NCBI GenBank assembly: GCA_016869975.1
Contig: VGCZ01000046.1
Coordinates: 1-41,925 of the forward strand
Direction of reading: 5' to 3'
DNA: 41,925 nt
From: Alphaproteobacteria bacterium
GTDB taxonomy: Bacteria; Pseudomonadota; Alphaproteobacteria; Reyranellales; Reyranellaceae
The notes under the pieces are model-generated. The model ran no database searches. It saw only the letters and a program-made list of their open reading frames with translations, and was not told where the DNA came from. This document shows positions 40,897 to 41,925 of this stretch, piece by piece (the first letter of the stretch is position 1; every line of letters starts with the position of its first letter). The position numbers were made by a program, and so were the translations under genes.

Positions 40897-41664
40897 ATGA
40901 CCGTGAAGCTCTACGCGCTGACCTGCGGTTACCTCACCGGCAGCCTGGCGCATCTGATGGAAGGCGGCGAAGGCGACGTGCGCCTGCCGATTCCGAGCTA
41001 TCTCGTCGAGCACCCGAAGGGTGTCGCGCTCTACGACAGTGGTATGCACCCGCAGTGCCAGACCCAGCCGGCGGCGCGTGTCGGCGAACGCCTCGCCGGC
41101 ATGTTCAAGTTCGACTACGCGCCCGGCCAGGAGATCTCGGCCAGGCTCGAGGCGATGGATCGCGATCCGAGGCGGATCGACTACCTGATCAACTCGCATC
41201 TGCATTTCGACCACTCCGGCGGCAACGCGCTGATCCCCAACGCCAGCCTGGTGATCCAGCGCGCCGAGTTCGAGGTGGGGCGTGACGCCGAGCGCGCCCG
41301 GCGCTACGGCTTCAACCCTGAAGAGGTCAATTGCGGTCACCCGGTGATCGCGCCCGAGGGCGAGTACGACGTGTTCGGCGACGGCAGCGTGGTCTGTCTG
41401 CCGACGCCCGGCCATACGCCGGGCCACCAGTCGCTGCGCGTGCGGCTGGAGGGCGGCGACGTCGTGCTGACGGGCGACGCCTGTTATTTCTGCCGCACGC
41501 TCCGCGAACGGCGCCTGCCGCGCTTCGCCCACGACCGCGAGCAGATGTACGCTTCGCTCGACAAGCTGGCGGCGCTGGAGGCCGGCGGGGCGCGCATCTT
41601 CTTCGGCCACGATCCCGAGTTCTGGGCCACCGTGCCCCAGGGACCGACGCCCATCACGTTTTAG
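40897..41664 (+). CDS. AHL-lactonase-like MBL-fold hydrolase
   Basis: The product has 255 residues. The MBL ligands are H101-x-H103-x-D105-H106 (SHLHFDHSGG), LPTPGHTPGHQSLRV, TGDACYFC and FGHDPEFW. The overall layout, with LPIPSYLVEHPKGVALYDSGMHP at the front, fits the N-acyl homoserine lactonase family (AiiA/AttM relatives), which open the lactone of quorum-sensing signals. Homologues also hydrolyse gamma-butyrolactone-type or other lactones, so quorum quenching is only a possibility. No signal peptide is seen. It is coupled closely to the quinone oxidoreductase and probably shares its transcript. Confidence 0.85.
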   Translation: MTVKLYALTCGYLTGSLAHLMEGGEGDVRLPIPSYLVEHPKGVALYDSGMHPQCQTQPAARVGERLAGMFKFDYAPGQEISARLEAMDRDPRRIDYLINSHLHFDHSGGNALIPNASLVIQRAEFEVGRDAERARRYGFNPEEVNCGHPVIAPEGEYDVFGDGSVVCLPTPGHTPGHQSLRVRLEGGDVVLTGDACYFCRTLRERRLPRFAHDREQMYASLDKLAALEAGGARIFFGHDPEFWATVPQGPTPITF

Positions 41665-41925
41665 CCGACATCCACGTTGGCCTTCCTTCAACAGGCATAC
41701 CCTTGAGCGTACCGGCCTCGTCGCCAGTCCCGATCGGCTGCGCGCGGTAGCTTTTATGGGCTAAACGTCCGCCGGCCCGTAGGCATCCCCGTGGGTCGCC
41801 CCCCCCACCGCCGCCGGATACACCGCCGGCGGGTGCACCGGAGCCCGCGCCGCCGGCCTTGCCGGTACCCGTGCCCGTTCCCGTGCCGGCGGAGCCGCCC
41901 GTTCCGGTGCCCTTGTCCGACTTGG
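41665..41925. other. no gene assigned; low-complexity coding potential at the edge
   Basis: From about 41797 to the end both strands have an open frame of biased composition. On the minus strand it would read Gly/Thr/Ser-rich (KSDKGTGTGGSAGTGTG and further). On the plus strand it would read Pro/Val-rich (PPPPPPDTPPAGAPEPAP and further), but no start codon is found for it after an in-frame TAG near 41746. The minus-strand reading would be the C-terminal part of a gene whose start lies beyond the window. Neither is supported enough to call. Confidence 0.35.

Overview
The window is very GC-rich (roughly two thirds G+C by eye) and gene-dense. It looks like chromosomal DNA of an alphaproteobacterium. 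The best evidence is the haem block: tsaD diverges from hemC, which is followed by hemD, an alphaproteobacterial Mic60/mitofilin-like segment and hemY. DUF1127, TRAP-unrelated 'Bug' (TTT) binding protein, LysR and DUF1036 genes fit as well. Rhodospirillales-, Reyranella- or Rhizobiales-like lineages are all plausible; the sequence alone does not decide. No tRNA, rRNA or CRISPR array was recognised.

Layout. 1-2168: the 3' part of a papain/C39-like cysteine protease gene, then a UMF1-type MFS transporter. 2154-5134 (minus): tsaD and two different 2-oxoglutarate/Fe(II) oxygenases. 5208-9780 (plus): hemC, a hemD-mitofilin open frame without an internal stop, and hemY with a zinc ribbon at its end. 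9853-13662 (minus): a DUF3772 MscS-type channel and a TMEM43-like membrane protein. 13762-16404: two small secreted cysteine-rich proteins flanking a metallo-beta-lactamase (MBL) hydrolase, and an LLM flavin oxidoreductase. 16521-21549: a DUF4846 lipoprotein-like/secreted protein, then a beta-CASP MBL nuclease overlapping a P-type cation ATPase gene that is broken by one amber codon. 21620-25957: a LysR regulator divergent from a DUF1127 gene, a lipid kinase, and an M20 amidohydrolase coupled to a LOG-family gene. 25958-26515: 558 bases without a recognisable gene but full of perfect hairpins. 26516-32496: DinB/LysR divergent pair, a fused MFS/spermidine-synthase-like protein, an enoyl-CoA hydratase and an Ldh-family dehydrogenase. 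32608-38906: DUF1036 protein, 2-hydroxyacid dehydrogenase plus Bug binding protein, sterol desaturase-like protein, FMN glutamate synthase-like protein, alpha/beta hydrolase and a 32-residue membrane peptide. 39020-39862: a complete IS5-family (IS427-like) insertion sequence with a frameshifted transposase and a TA target duplication. 39921-41664: a quinone oxidoreductase and an AHL-lactonase-like MBL hydrolase. 41665-41925: no gene assigned; low-complexity Gly/Thr or Pro coding potential runs off the edge.

The functional groupings are: tetrapyrrole synthesis with its membrane partners; tRNA t6A modification next to two hydroxylases; a stress/ion-transport pair (beta-CASP nuclease and ATPase); a possible hormone-type pair (M20D hydrolase and LOG); and acyl-CoA/hydroxyacid catabolism with a tricarboxylate-type binding protein. 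Two families of short palindromic repeats are scattered between genes. One is marked by CATTCCGAGCGCAGCGAGG; the other is built on CTCTCCCCGC or CCTTCCCC stems. They act as likely terminators, and in one place supply a gene's C-terminal codons and the next gene's Shine-Dalgarno.

The most unusual items are the HemD-Mic60 open frame, the single amber codon in an otherwise intact ATPase, the hairpin-rich non-coding region, the translationally coupled M20D/LOG pair and the altered cofactor loop of HemC.
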